A stretch of 64,000 nucleotides of DNA from Streptomyces indicus (GTDB lineage: Bacteria; Actinomycetota; Actinomycetes; Streptomycetales; Streptomycetaceae). Location of the stretch: contig NZ_FNFF01000012.1 of the NCBI RefSeq assembly GCF_900100315.1, positions 62,001 through 126,000 of the forward strand. Reading direction: 5' to 3'. Below, in pieces: positions 33,472-43,097 of this stretch (its first letter is position 1; each line of letters opens with the position of its first letter). The notes under the pieces are model-generated. The model searched no databases and had not been told where the DNA came from. It was given only the letters and a program-made list of their open reading frames with translations. Position numbers and translations under genes: made by a program.

Positions 33472-34240
33472 CCTCCCCCGCGGCGCCCACCTCGCGCTGC
33501 CCGCCCAGCTCCCCTTGCCCGCGCGACCCCTCGCGTACGCCCGACTCCTCCTGCCCACCCGGCTTCCCGTACAGCAGGGCCGCCAGCGCGAGCCCCAGCG
33601 CGCCGCCCGCGAGCTGAGCCGTGATGAACCCCGGCAGCGAGCCGGGGGAGATCCCGGTGAACGAGTCCGTGAAGGCGCGCCCGACGCTCGCCGCCGGATT
33701 GGCGAACGAGCCGGACGAGGTGAACCAGATCGCCGCCGCGATGTACGCCGCCACCGCGACCGGCGCGAGCTGCGGACGGCCGATCCTGTTCAGACCGCAG
33801 ATCAGCAGCACCAGACCGGCGGTGGCGACCACCTCACCGAGCAGCAGCCGGCCCCCGGTCCGCTCCTGTGTGGACCACACGACCTGCGCCCGCCCGAACA
33901 TCGCCTCCGCGAGCAGCGCTCCGGCGACCGCCCCCGCGGTCTGCGCCAGGACGTACGCGAGCGCCTCCCGTGTCCCCGGCCCGCTGCCGTCGCGCCGCCC
34001 CAGCCACCAGGCCGACAGGGTCACCACCGGATTGAGATGACCGCCCGAGACCGGGCCGAACAGCGCGATCAGCAGGCCGAGCCCGATCGCCGACGCGAGC
34101 GAGTTGGCGAGCAGCTGGACCCCGGTGTCCCGCGTGAGGCCCGCGGCCTGGATCCCCGATCCGACGACGACGGCCACCAGGGCCGCGGTACCGACGAGTT
34201 CGGCCGCGGCCTTACGGACCGGCGAGGTGCTGCTGTGCAC
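33407..34240 (-). CDS. MIP/aquaporin family channel
   Basis: 277 residues, six TM helices. Both NPA-type half helices are present: SGGHLNPVVTLSAWW (second residue pair NPV, near 68-75) and SFANPAASVGRAFTD (NPA, near 180). A hydrophilic Gly/Glu/Arg-rich C-tail (QEESGVREGSRGQGELGGQ) is unusual and lies partly in the overlap with kptA, so the true end may be earlier in evolution. Expected to conduct water or small neutral solutes. ATG at 34240. Convergent with kptA, divergent from the next gene. Confidence 0.92.
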   Translation of the reverse strand: MHSSTSPVRKAAAELVGTAALVAVVVGSGIQAAGLTRDTGVQLLANSLASAIGLGLLIALFGPVSGGHLNPVVTLSAWWLGRRDGSGPGTREALAYVLAQTAGAVAGALLAEAMFGRAQVVWSTQERTGGRLLLGEVVATAGLVLLICGLNRIGRPQLAPVAVAAYIAAAIWFTSSGSFANPAASVGRAFTDSFTGISPGSLPGFITAQLAGGALGLALAALLYGKPGGQEESGVREGSRGQGELGGQREVGAAGEVSPGSAGNAAVRLRSATPRSH

Positions 34241-34426
34241 GGGACTCCCCTCTTCACTCGCGGGGGTTTGCCCGGATCATCACGAGATGAGCGCCCCCGT
34301 CATCACATCGCGGAAAATGTATTCCGTAGCTTGGAATTTCAACAAGGGGCGTGGGCGGCGTTTCAGGGTCGCTCCGCCCCCCGCAGCCCCGGGAAGCCAC
34401 CCCGCCCCCGACGTACGCTGAGGACC

Positions 34427-35359
34427 ATGCGCCTGAGCACCGTCATCCTCCCCACCACCCCCTGGCTTCGCGGCGGCCGCGAGAAGTGGCAGCGCGCCGA
34501 GGAACTCGGGTTCCACGCCGCGTACACCTATGACCACCTCGCCTGGCGGACCTTCCGCGACGGCCCGTGGTTCGGTGCGATTCCGACGCTCACCGCGGCC
34601 GCCACCGCGACCAGCACGCTGCGCCTGGGCACCCTCGTGACCTCGCCGAACTTCCGGCACCCGGTCACCCTCGCCAAGGAACTGATCTCCCTCGACGACA
34701 TCTCCGGCGGCCGGATCACCCTCGGCATCGGCGCGGGCGGCAACGGCTTCGACGCCACCACCCTCAAGAAGCCGGGCGAGGAGCAGTGGACGCCGAAGGA
34801 GCGTGCGGACCGGTTCGCCGAGTTCGTGGCGCTGCTCGACCGGCTCCTGAGCGAGCCGGCGGAGGTCACGAGCGAGGGCGCGTTCTACTCGGCGACCGAG
34901 GCGCGCAACCTCCCCGGCTGCGTGCAGTCCCCGCGGCTGCCGCTCGCCGTCGCCGCCACCGGCCCGCGCGGGCTGCGGCTCGCTGCGCGGCACGGCCAGG
35001 CGTGGGTGACCACGGGCGACCCGAAGCTGTACGAGGCGGGCACGCCCGAGCAGTCCGTCGAAGCGGTGGCCGCACAGGTGGCCAAGCTGGGCAAGGCCTG
35101 CGCCGAGCAGGGCCGGGACGTGGCCGAGCTGGACAAGATCCTGCTCACGGGCTTCACACCCGAGTTCAACCCGGACACGTACGCGGCCGGCGCCCACCCG
35201 CTGCGCTCGGTGGACGCCTTCGTCGAGTTCGCGCGGCCGTACGCGGAACTCGGCTTCACCGAGCTCGTGGTCCACATGCCCATCGCGGACTCGGTCTTCG
35301 CCGCCGACGAGCAGGGCTACGAGCAGATCGCGCGGGAGGCGGCGGCCCGCCTGGCCTGA
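34427..35359 (+). CDS. LLM class (luciferase-like, probably F420-dependent) oxidoreductase
   Basis: 310 residues, a TIM-barrel bacterial-luciferase-like fold. Landmarks: MRLSTVILPTTPW, AEELGFHAAYTYDHLAWR, LRLGTLVTSPNFRHPVTLAKELISLDDISGGRITLGIGAGGNGFD, and the C-terminal ELGFTELVVHMP. The pattern TSPNFRHPVTLAKE is characteristic of the F420-binding subgroup. Substrate unknown. ATG at 34427 with GAGGACC just upstream. Single gene. Confidence 0.9.
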   Translation: MRLSTVILPTTPWLRGGREKWQRAEELGFHAAYTYDHLAWRTFRDGPWFGAIPTLTAAATATSTLRLGTLVTSPNFRHPVTLAKELISLDDISGGRITLGIGAGGNGFDATTLKKPGEEQWTPKERADRFAEFVALLDRLLSEPAEVTSEGAFYSATEARNLPGCVQSPRLPLAVAATGPRGLRLAARHGQAWVTTGDPKLYEAGTPEQSVEAVAAQVAKLGKACAEQGRDVAELDKILLTGFTPEFNPDTYAAGAHPLRSVDAFVEFARPYAELGFTELVVHMPIADSVFAADEQGYEQIAREAAARLA

Positions 35360-35474
35360 TGCCGTACGAGGCGACCGGGGGCGACCGGACCGGCAGCCCC
35401 CGGCACGCTGTGATATCACTCACCAGCGCTCACCCCCACTCAAATGTGCACCCGGCAGCACGGCTCTGCGGCAT

Positions 35475-36371
35475 ATGCGAAACAATGCGGAGGTGACGAC
35501 CTCCGCAGCAGCCCAGCACCCCGCGCCCGCCCAGCCCCGTCCCCGGCTGATCGCCACGGACTTGGACGGCACGCTGCTGCGGGACGACAAGTCCGTCTCG
35601 CCGCGTACGGTCGCGGCCCTCGCCGCCGCCGAACAGGCCGGCATCGAGGTGTTCTTCGTGACGGGCCGTCCCGCCCGCTGGATGGACGTCGTCAGCGACC
35701 ATGTGCACGGCCACGGCCTGGCGATCTGCGGCAACGGCGCCGCGGTGGTCGATCTGCACGGCGGCCCCGGACAGCACCGCTTCGTGAAGCTGCGCGCGAT
35801 GGAGCGCGAGACGGCCCTCGACGTCATCGAGGTGCTGCGCGCCGCCGCCCCCGGCACCTCCTTCGCGGTCGAGCGCACCGGCGGCATCTGCCACGAGTTC
35901 GCCTATCCGCCGGTGCACATCGACCCGGTGATCGCGATCGCCCCCGCCGAGAAGCTGCTCGCCGAGGACTTCGACCTGGCCGACCAGCCGGTACTCAAGC
36001 TCCTCGCCCACCACGGCGACCTCACCCCCGACGCCTTCCTCGCCCTGGCCCGCGAGGCCATCGGCACCCGCGCCGAGGTCACCCGCTCCAGCCCCACCGC
36101 GCTCCTGGAGATCAGTGCGCCGGGCGTCTCCAAGGCCAGCACGCTCGCCCTGTGCTGCGCCGAGCGGGGCATCGGCCCGGAGGAGGTCGTGGCCTTCGGG
36201 GACATGCCCAACGACGTCGAGATGCTCACCTGGGCCGGCCGCTCGTACGCGATGGGCAACGCCCACCCGGACGTCATCGCCGCCGCCTCCAGCAGCACGG
36301 TCGCGAACAACGACGACGGCGTGGCCGTCATCATCGAGCAGCTCATCGAGGAAGCCCGCACCGCGAACTGA
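35475..36371 (+). CDS. HAD superfamily phosphatase, Cof type
   Basis: 298 residues. An N-terminal Ala/Pro stretch, then motif I RLIATDLDGTLLRDD (Asp near 28), motif II FFVTGRPARW, the C2 cap, and motif IV VAFGDMPNDVEMLTWAGRSYAMGNAHPD. Closely related to the serS-linked HAD protein at 20629. ATG at 35475; a GTG 18 bases further on is less well placed. Substrate unknown. It converges with the M23 peptidase gene. Confidence 0.92.
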   Translation: MRNNAEVTTSAAAQHPAPAQPRPRLIATDLDGTLLRDDKSVSPRTVAALAAAEQAGIEVFFVTGRPARWMDVVSDHVHGHGLAICGNGAAVVDLHGGPGQHRFVKLRAMERETALDVIEVLRAAAPGTSFAVERTGGICHEFAYPPVHIDPVIAIAPAEKLLAEDFDLADQPVLKLLAHHGDLTPDAFLALAREAIGTRAEVTRSSPTALLEISAPGVSKASTLALCCAERGIGPEEVVAFGDMPNDVEMLTWAGRSYAMGNAHPDVIAAASSSTVANNDDGVAVIIEQLIEEARTAN

Positions 36372-36410
36372 GCCGCGCGTGCCCCGCCTCCGGCTCCCCC
36401 GGCGCGGCGG

Positions 36411-37475
36411 CTAGAGCTTCACACCCCGCTCCGCCAGCCACCTGCGCGGATCGACCCCCGACCCCAGATACGGGGTCAGCCGGATCTCGAAGTGCAGATG
36501 CGGGCCGGTCGAGTTGCCGGTCGTGCCCGCCTGCCCGACCCACTGGCCCGCCCGCACCTTCTCGCCCTGGTCGACGGTGACGGAGGCGAGGTGGGCGTAC
36601 TGCGAGTAGTAGCCGCCGGGGTGCCGGACGAGCACCTCCATCCCGAAGGCTCCCCCGCACGACACCCTCACCACGCGCCCGGCGCCGACCGACCGCACGG
36701 GTTCGCCGATGCCGACCGCGAAGTCCTGGCCGGTGTGCCGTTTCGCCCAGCGCTCGCCGCCGCTGCCGAACCCGGCGGAGAGTTCATACGTCTCCACCGG
36801 CGCGACCCACGGACGGCCCTTCGGCAGCGACGGCTGGTCGAGCCGGACCGCACCACGGCAGGCACCGGCCGCCACCTGCCGGTCCGCCTCGCCCTGAAGC
36901 GTCCACCGGGCGTCCTCCAGCTTCTTCTCCAGCCCGCTCTTCAACGTCGCGAGCCGAGCCCGGCGTTCATCGAGGGAGTGCCAGGCGGCCGTGGCCCGCT
37001 GCTGGTCCTCGTCGAGGCGGCGGGCCGCCCGCTGGGTCTTGTCGATCAGGTGGTTCATGGCCAGATTCGCCTGCAGGGCCGCGCGCTGACCGCGCATCAG
37101 CTCTTCCGGGTCGTCGGCGAGCAGGAGTTGTGCGGCATACGGGATGCCGCCTCCGTCGCGGTACTGGCCGCGTGCGATCCGCCCCAACTCGGCGTTCAGG
37201 CGCTTCATTTCCTTGCGGTGCCGGGTGACGAGCCGTTCCAGCCGCTGGGCCTTCTGGCGCTGCACCTCCGCGGCCCGCCGCCCGTGCTCGTACTCCTGCG
37301 TGGCCTGGGCCGCGTCCTCGAGGAGCCGCGCCACCTTGCCGCTCGTGCCCGGCCCGTGGCCGTGTCCGCCGGACCCTTCGGGGTCCGGCTCGGAGGAGGC
37401 CGCGGGCCCGGCGAGCGCGAGCAGCAGCGCGCCCACCGCGAGGACGGACGGAATGCGACGCGTCGTCAGGACCAT
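36411..37475 (-). CDS. M23 family metallopeptidase with coiled-coil (LytM-type murein hydrolase)
   Basis: 354 residues, secreted. A signal peptide (RRIPSVLAVGALLLALAGPAASS) precedes a Glu/Arg/Gln-rich coiled coil (about 50-195, AAEVQRQKAQRLERLVTRHRKEMKRLNAELG). The C-terminal LytM domain (about 225-354) shows the zinc ligands in RHTGQDFAVG (His, Asp) and the HLHFEIR motif (His-x-His), plus STGP. All ligands are present, so it should cleave cross-linked peptides, or activate a cell-wall hydrolase as EnvC-like proteins do. ATG at 37475. Confidence 0.9.
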   Translation of the reverse strand: MVLTTRRIPSVLAVGALLLALAGPAASSEPDPEGSGGHGHGPGTSGKVARLLEDAAQATQEYEHGRRAAEVQRQKAQRLERLVTRHRKEMKRLNAELGRIARGQYRDGGGIPYAAQLLLADDPEELMRGQRAALQANLAMNHLIDKTQRAARRLDEDQQRATAAWHSLDERRARLATLKSGLEKKLEDARWTLQGEADRQVAAGACRGAVRLDQPSLPKGRPWVAPVETYELSAGFGSGGERWAKRHTGQDFAVGIGEPVRSVGAGRVVRVSCGGAFGMEVLVRHPGGYYSQYAHLASVTVDQGEKVRAGQWVGQAGTTGNSTGPHLHFEIRLTPYLGSGVDPRRWLAERGVKL

Positions 37476-37617
37476 GCACGGATCGTCACCCGCCGGTTGA
37501 CGCCACGCCCGTACGAACAGGGCACAGGGGTGACCCTTGCCCCATACGGGGTCGGGGAGTTGAGCCGAACAGGGGCCTGGGGTGGGCGGGGGCAGGGCCC
37601 GGGCTCGGGCCCGCGGT

Positions 37618-37631
37618 GTTTCACGTGAAAC
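37618..37631. other. parS (ParB-binding) site
   Basis: Exact GTTTCACGTGAAAC, the 14-bp Streptomyces parS palindrome, in the intergenic region between the M23 peptidase and sensor-kinase genes. Confidence 0.95.
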
Positions 37632-37673
37632 AGCGTGGGCCCACCGAGAACAGCGCTCCACCGACCGGGAACC

Positions 37674-39428
37674 TCAGTGCGGCGCCTGCCACACCACCGT
37701 CGTCCCCGCCCCGTCCTCCCCGATCCCCGGCCCGTACCAGCTGTCGCCGCCGAGCGACTCGGCCCGCCGCTTGAGGTTCTTCAGACCGCTGCGCCGGCCG
37801 CCCTCGGGGATGCCGACCCCGTCGTCGGCCACGGTGAGGCGGACGCCTTCCCGCCCGTCCGGCAGCTCGGCCTGCGCGTCCACCACGACCTCGATACGGC
37901 CGGCCTGCGCGTGCCGGAAGGCGTTGGACAGCGCCTCGCGCAGCGCGGCGATCAGGTTCTTGCCGGTGAGCTCCCCGACCACGGTGTCCACCGGCCCGAG
38001 GAAGCGGTGCGAGGGCTTGAACCCCAGCGGCACTGCCGCCATGTTGATCTCTCTGAGCACCCGGGTCCGCAGCCCGGACGGCGCCTCGGCCGGCCCCTGT
38101 TGGAGGGCGAAGATCGCGGTACGGATCTCCTGGATGGTCACGTCGAGTTCGTCGACCGCCTTGCCCACGCCGGTCTGCACCTCGGGCACCACCGACCGCC
38201 GCTGGGCGCTCTCCAGCATCATCCCGGTGGCGAACAGCCGCTGGATCACCAGGTCGTGCAGGTCGCGGGCGATCCGGTCGCGGTCCTCGAAGACCGCGAG
38301 CCGCTCCCGGTCGCGCTGGGCCTCGGCCATCATCAGCGCGAGCGCGGCCTGTGCGGCGAACTGCATCGCGAGGGTCTTCTCGGCCTCGCTGTACGGCTGT
38401 GCGCCCCGCACCCGCGGCACGGCCAGCACCCCGAGCACCCGCCCGCCGCTCTCCAGCGGCAGGAACATGGTGGGCCCGTAGGACAGCGCGAGTTCGGTGA
38501 TCAGGCGCTGGTCGGAGGCCGCATCCTCGACGAAGACCGGTTCGCCGCCGAGGAGCAGGTCCACGACGGGCGACTCGGGCGGCACGAGCATGCCGAGCGC
38601 GGAGGACGGGCCACTCTCGGTGGACTCGGCCACGATCTCCAGGCCGCCCTCCTCGGCATGCAGCAGCACGAAGGCGGCGGAGGCGGCGGCGAGTTTGCGG
38701 GCCTGCTCGGCCACCACGGTCAGCGACTCGTCGGCGTCGGCGCCGGACAGGAGGGCGGTGGTGACGGCCACGGACCCGTCGATCCAGCGCTCGCGCTGCC
38801 GGGTCGCCTCGTACAGACGCGCGTTGCCGATCTGGATGCCGGCCTCGGTCGCGAGCACCTTGACCATGTGCAGGTCGTAGACGCCGAAGCCGCCCCCGCC
38901 CTGCTTCTCGGTCAGATACAGGTTGCCGAAGACCTCGTTGCCCACCCGGATGGGGACGCCGAGGAAGGTCCGCATCGGCGGATGGTTCGGCGGGAAGCCG
39001 ACCGAGCGCGGGTCCTTGGAGAGGTCGTCGAGCCGTACCGTCGCCGGGTCCTTGATCAGCGCACCGAGCAGTCCGCTCCTGCCGTCGGGCAGCGCCCCGA
39101 TCCGCTCGCGGTGCTCCCGGGAGATGCCGTACGTCACGAAGTCGGCGAGCCCGTCGCCCTTGTCGTTGATCACGCCGATCGCCGCGTACTTCGCCCCGGT
39201 GAGGCTGGCCGCGGTCTCCGCGATGCGGTCGAGCGTGGTGTGCAGATCGAGCCCGCTGCCCACCGAGACCATGGCTTCGAGCAGCTGCGGAAGCCGGGCC
39301 GCGAGCTCCTCGGGCAGCGACTGGAGGCTGCGCGCGGCCTGCTCGGCGGCGGCGCTCCCGGTCACGTCCCGCTCCGGGAACGGAGGCGGATCGGCGGGCA
39401 GCTCTTCGGGGGAGGCGGGGGCTTGCAT
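37674..39428 (-). CDS. DevS/DosS-like sensor histidine kinase (GAF-GAF-HisKA_3-HATPase)
   Basis: 584 residues, cytoplasmic. Two GAF domains (about 60-200 and 225-370), dimerisation helix with the H-box ARDLHDLVIQRLFATGMMLE (His near 395), then HATPase_c (ALREALSNAFRHAQA; VADDGVGIPEGGRRSGLKNLKRRAESLGG). The HDLVIQRLFA signature is that of the DevS/DosS redox and gas sensors. It is the last gene after cydA-cydB-cydDC, so sensing of respiration or oxygen is inferred. No response regulator is adjacent. A TAGGCT -10 lies seven bases before its ATG, allowing independent leaderless transcription. Confidence 0.92.
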   Translation of the reverse strand: MQAPASPEELPADPPPFPERDVTGSAAAEQAARSLQSLPEELAARLPQLLEAMVSVGSGLDLHTTLDRIAETAASLTGAKYAAIGVINDKGDGLADFVTYGISREHRERIGALPDGRSGLLGALIKDPATVRLDDLSKDPRSVGFPPNHPPMRTFLGVPIRVGNEVFGNLYLTEKQGGGGFGVYDLHMVKVLATEAGIQIGNARLYEATRQRERWIDGSVAVTTALLSGADADESLTVVAEQARKLAAASAAFVLLHAEEGGLEIVAESTESGPSSALGMLVPPESPVVDLLLGGEPVFVEDAASDQRLITELALSYGPTMFLPLESGGRVLGVLAVPRVRGAQPYSEAEKTLAMQFAAQAALALMMAEAQRDRERLAVFEDRDRIARDLHDLVIQRLFATGMMLESAQRRSVVPEVQTGVGKAVDELDVTIQEIRTAIFALQQGPAEAPSGLRTRVLREINMAAVPLGFKPSHRFLGPVDTVVGELTGKNLIAALREALSNAFRHAQAGRIEVVVDAQAELPDGREGVRLTVADDGVGIPEGGRRSGLKNLKRRAESLGGDSWYGPGIGEDGAGTTVVWQAPH

Positions 39429-39434
39429 GCCTTG

Positions 39435-39440
39435 AGCCTA
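39435..39440 (-). promoter_or_regulatory. Candidate -10 box for the sensor kinase
   Basis: Minus-strand TAGGCT seven bases upstream of the ATG at 39428, within an AT-richer 60-bp spacer behind cydDC; suggests a leaderless internal promoter. Confidence 0.35.
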
Positions 39441-39489
39441 GTTAGTCCGAATTTCAGAGGAAAGTCGGGTAGGCGCCGCATCGCCCTTG

Positions 39490-42400
39490 TCACCGCCCCG
39501 CCCCCACCAGCACATCCGCCGCGCGCTCCCGCTCCCACATGCTCCGCAGCGGCCCCTCGGCCTCGATCAGCTCGGCGTAGGCGCCGTGCTGCACCACCCG
39601 CCCGTCCGCCAGGACGAGCACCTCGTCCACCGCGTCGAGCCCGGCCAGACGGTGCGTGATCAACACGGTCGCCGTGCCCTCCGTAGCAGCCAGGAGATCG
39701 GCGGTGAGGGCGTCGGCGGTCGGCAGGTCGAGGTGTTCGGCGGGCTCGTCCAGGACGAGGACGGGGAAGCGGGCGAGCAGCGCGCGGGCCAGCGCGAGCC
39801 GCTGCCGCTGACCGCCGGAGAGCCGGGCCCCGTGCTCGCCGACGAGGGTGTCCAGGCCCTCGGGCAGCGAGTCCACCCACTCCAGGAGCCGCGCCCGGCC
39901 GAGGACCTCGCGCAGCTCGGCGTCTTCGGCGTCCGGCCGGGCCAGACGCAGGTTCTCGCGCACGGAGCTGTCGAAGAGGTGCGCGTCCTGGGCGCACAGT
40001 CCGACGAGCCGCCGTACCGCGTCGCTGTGCATCCCGTACGCGTCCACGCCGGCCAGCGTGTACGAGCCGTCGGTCGCGTCCAGGAACCGGAGCAGCACCT
40101 GGGCGAGCGTGGTCTTGCCCGATCCGGAGTGGCCGACCACCGCGATCCGCCGCCCCTCGTGCAGGGTCAGGTCCACGTCGGCCAGGGCGTCCCGCTCCTG
40201 CCCGGGGTGCCGGGCCGTGATCCCGCGCAGCTCCAGCGGGAAGGGGTCGGCGGGGGCTTCGGCGGGCACCTTCGGTTCCTGCACGGGCTCGGGCGCGTCG
40301 AGCACCTCGAACACCCGCTCCGCACTGCGCCGCACGCGCTGCCGGTACTGCACGGCGAGCGGCAGACCGGTCACGGCCTCGAAGGCGGCCAGGGGAGTCA
40401 GTACGACGACGGCGAGCGAGACCCCGTTCAGCCGCCCGTCGCCGACGGCCGCGACCCCGACCGCGCCGGCCGCGACGACCGTGAGCCCGCAGATCAGCGC
40501 GGTGAGCCCGGCCCCGAGCGCGGTCGCGCCCGCGCCCCGGGAGGCGATCCGGGTGAGGTCGGCGTCGGCTGCGCGCGCCGAGGCCGTACGGGAGGGAAGG
40601 GCACCCGCGACCGTCAGCTCGGCCGTCCCGGTGAGCAGATCGGCCACCCGCGTCGACAGCACCCCGCGGGCGGGTGCGAGGCGGCGTTCGGCCCGGCGGG
40701 CCACGAGCCCGCTCAGCCACGGCACCCCGACCCCGGCGAGCAGCAGTCCGAGGGCGAGCAGCGCACCTGCCTCGGGCAGCAGCCAGGCGGTGAAGGCGCT
40801 GGCGCCCACCCCCACGACCGCCGCCGCGCCCGCGGGCAGCAGCCAGCGCAGCCAGTAGTCCTGGAGCGCGTCCACGTCGCCGACGAGCCGTGCGAGCAGA
40901 TCGCCGCGCCGGGTCCTGCGCAGCCCGGCGGGCGCGAGCCGCTCCAGGCGCCGGTAGACGGCGACCCGGGTGTCGGCCAGCATCCGAAGGACGGCGTCGT
41001 GGGTGACCAGGCGCTCGGCGTACCGGAAGACGGCGCGCCCGATGCCGAAGGCCCGGGTGGCGGTGACGGCCACCATCAGGTGCAGGACGGGCGGCTCGAG
41101 CGAGGCCTTGGAGATCAGCCAGCCGGAGGTGGCCATCAGACCGACGGCGCTGCCGAGCGCGAGGCTGCCGAGGAAGAGCCCGAGCAGCAGCCGACCGCGC
41201 CGCGCCCCGGCCATGTCCCGTACGCGGGCGAGCACTCCGGCCCGTACGGGCCGCACGGCATCCGGTTCATCCACCGTGACCGCGACCAGGCCGTCCCCGC
41301 CGGCGGCCGCCTCGGCCACGCCTTCGCGCAGGGCCACCGCGGTCGCGGGAGCGGTCGACTCACCGGAGAGAGCGCCCGTTTCGATCCGTACGACCCGGTC
41401 CGCCACCGCGAGCAGCGCGGGCCGGTGCACCACGAGCAGCACGGTCCGGCCCACCGCGAGCCGCCGTACCGCGTCCACGATCTGCGCCTCGGTGGCCCCG
41501 TCGAGCGCGGCCGTCGGCTCGTCGAGCAGCAGCACGGGCCGGTCCGCGAGGAACGCCCGGGCCAGGGCGAGCCGTTGCTTCTGCCCGGCCGAGAGCCCGG
41601 CGCCGTCCTCGCCGAGCAGGGTGTCGAGCCCGGCGGGCAGCGCGTCCACGAACTCCAGGGCGCCGGCGTCCTCTAGGGCCTGCCACACCTGTGCGTCGGT
41701 GGCGTCCGGCCGTGCGAGCCGTACGTTCTCGGCGAGCGTGCCCGCGAACACATGCGGCCGCTGCGGCACCCACGCCACCTGACCGTGCCAGGCGTCCGGC
41801 GCCACGGAGGCGAGATCGGTCCCGCCGACCCGGATCCGCCCCTCGTCGGGACGTACGAAACCGAGCACGGCGGCGAGCAGGGTCGACTTGCCCGCGCCGC
41901 TGGGCCCGACGAGCGCCACGGTCTCGCCCTCGCGGACCGTGAACGACACCCCTTCCACCGCCGCCGTGTCGCGTCCGGGATAGCGCACGGTCACGCCCTC
42001 GACGCTCAACTCCCCGCTCGGCGCGGGTCCGTCACCGGCGGCCGGCAGCGGGGTCTCCAGGACGGAGAAGATCTCTTCGGCGGCGGCGAGGCCCTCGGCG
42101 GCCGCGTGGTACTGCGCCCCGACCTGTCGCAGCGGCAGATACGCCTCGGGCGCGAGCACCAGCACGACAAGCCCGATGTAGAGGTCCAGCTCCCCGTGGA
42201 CCAGGCGCATCCCGATGGTCACCGCGACCAGCGCGACCGACAGGGTGGCGAGCAGTTCGAGGGCGAAGGAGGAGATGAAGGCGATACGGAGGGTCCGCAT
42301 CGTCGCCTGCCGGTACTCCCCGGTGATCTTCCGGATCGACTCCGCCTGCGCCTTGGCCCGTCCGAACACCTTCAGCGTGGGCAGTCCGGCCACCACGTCG

Positions 42401-43002
42401 AGGAAGTGCCCGGACAGCCGCGAGAGCAGCTTCCACTGCCGGTCCATGCGCGCCTGGGTGGCCCAGCCGATCAGGATCATGAAGAGCGGGATCAGCGGCA
42501 GCGTGACCACGATGATCGCCGCGGACACCCAGTCCTCGGTGACGATCCGTGCGAGCACGGCCACCGGCACGACGATCGCGAGCCCCAACTGCGGGAGGTA
42601 GCGCGCGAAGTAGTCGTCGAGCGCGTCCACCCCGCGAGTGGCGAGCGCGACCAGCGAACCGGTCCGCTGCCCGCTCAGCCAGCCGGGGCCCAGCGCGGTC
42701 GCCTGTCCGAGCAGCCTCCCCCTCAGCTCGGACTTCACCGCCGCGCTGGCCTTGTGCGCGGCCAGCTCCGTGAGCCAGCCCACCAGACCGCGCCCCACGG
42801 CGACGGCCGCGAGCAACAGCAGCGGAGTGCCCAACGCGCTTGCGGAAAGCCCCTGCTCGAAGCCGCCCACCACGATCTCGGCGATCAGCATCGCCTGGGC
42901 GATGACCAGGCCGGCCCCGGCCAGGCCGAGCACCACGATCGCGATGAGGAAGAGCCGGGTGGCCTGGGCGTAGCGGATGAGGCGAGGATCGACCGGTTTC
43001 AC
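39490..43002 (-). CDS. cydDC: Fused heterodimeric ABC transporter CydD-CydC (cytochrome bd assembly)
   Basis: 1170 residues, two complete exporter halves. CydD half about 1-560: TM domain and NBD with Walker A GPSGAGKST near 370, signature LSAGQKQRL, Walker B VLLLDEP. CydC half about 580-1165: Walker A GHSGSGKTT near 960, LSGGQRQRL, VLVLDEP. It exports thiols needed to assemble cytochrome bd. The fusion is normal for Streptomyces. Start is the GTG at 43002, which lies exactly in the centre of a parS palindrome; the upstream cydB stop is about 95 bp away, so cotranscription is likely. Confidence 0.95.
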   Translation of the reverse strand: MKPVDPRLIRYAQATRLFLIAIVVLGLAGAGLVIAQAMLIAEIVVGGFEQGLSASALGTPLLLLAAVAVGRGLVGWLTELAAHKASAAVKSELRGRLLGQATALGPGWLSGQRTGSLVALATRGVDALDDYFARYLPQLGLAIVVPVAVLARIVTEDWVSAAIIVVTLPLIPLFMILIGWATQARMDRQWKLLSRLSGHFLDVVAGLPTLKVFGRAKAQAESIRKITGEYRQATMRTLRIAFISSFALELLATLSVALVAVTIGMRLVHGELDLYIGLVVLVLAPEAYLPLRQVGAQYHAAAEGLAAAEEIFSVLETPLPAAGDGPAPSGELSVEGVTVRYPGRDTAAVEGVSFTVREGETVALVGPSGAGKSTLLAAVLGFVRPDEGRIRVGGTDLASVAPDAWHGQVAWVPQRPHVFAGTLAENVRLARPDATDAQVWQALEDAGALEFVDALPAGLDTLLGEDGAGLSAGQKQRLALARAFLADRPVLLLDEPTAALDGATEAQIVDAVRRLAVGRTVLLVVHRPALLAVADRVVRIETGALSGESTAPATAVALREGVAEAAAGGDGLVAVTVDEPDAVRPVRAGVLARVRDMAGARRGRLLLGLFLGSLALGSAVGLMATSGWLISKASLEPPVLHLMVAVTATRAFGIGRAVFRYAERLVTHDAVLRMLADTRVAVYRRLERLAPAGLRRTRRGDLLARLVGDVDALQDYWLRWLLPAGAAAVVGVGASAFTAWLLPEAGALLALGLLLAGVGVPWLSGLVARRAERRLAPARGVLSTRVADLLTGTAELTVAGALPSRTASARAADADLTRIASRGAGATALGAGLTALICGLTVVAAGAVGVAAVGDGRLNGVSLAVVVLTPLAAFEAVTGLPLAVQYRQRVRRSAERVFEVLDAPEPVQEPKVPAEAPADPFPLELRGITARHPGQERDALADVDLTLHEGRRIAVVGHSGSGKTTLAQVLLRFLDATDGSYTLAGVDAYGMHSDAVRRLVGLCAQDAHLFDSSVRENLRLARPDAEDAELREVLGRARLLEWVDSLPEGLDTLVGEHGARLSGGQRQRLALARALLARFPVLVLDEPAEHLDLPTADALTADLLAATEGTATVLITHRLAGLDAVDEVLVLADGRVVQHGAYAELIEAEGPLRSMWERERAADVLVGAGR

Positions 43003-43009
43003 GTGAAAC
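42996..43009. other. parS site overlapping the cydDC start codon
   Basis: Exact GTTTCACGTGAAAC. Its central GTG on the minus strand (43002-43000) is the cydDC start codon, and the half-site GTGAAAC encodes the first residues (Met-Lys-Pro). Confidence 0.95.
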
Positions 43010-43097
43010 AGCCTCCAGTACGGGAAAGGGGTGCGCCAACAGCCCGTATCCGAGCCGTCGTTGGCGCACCCCTGGACATCACACGCTCACCGCGCGC

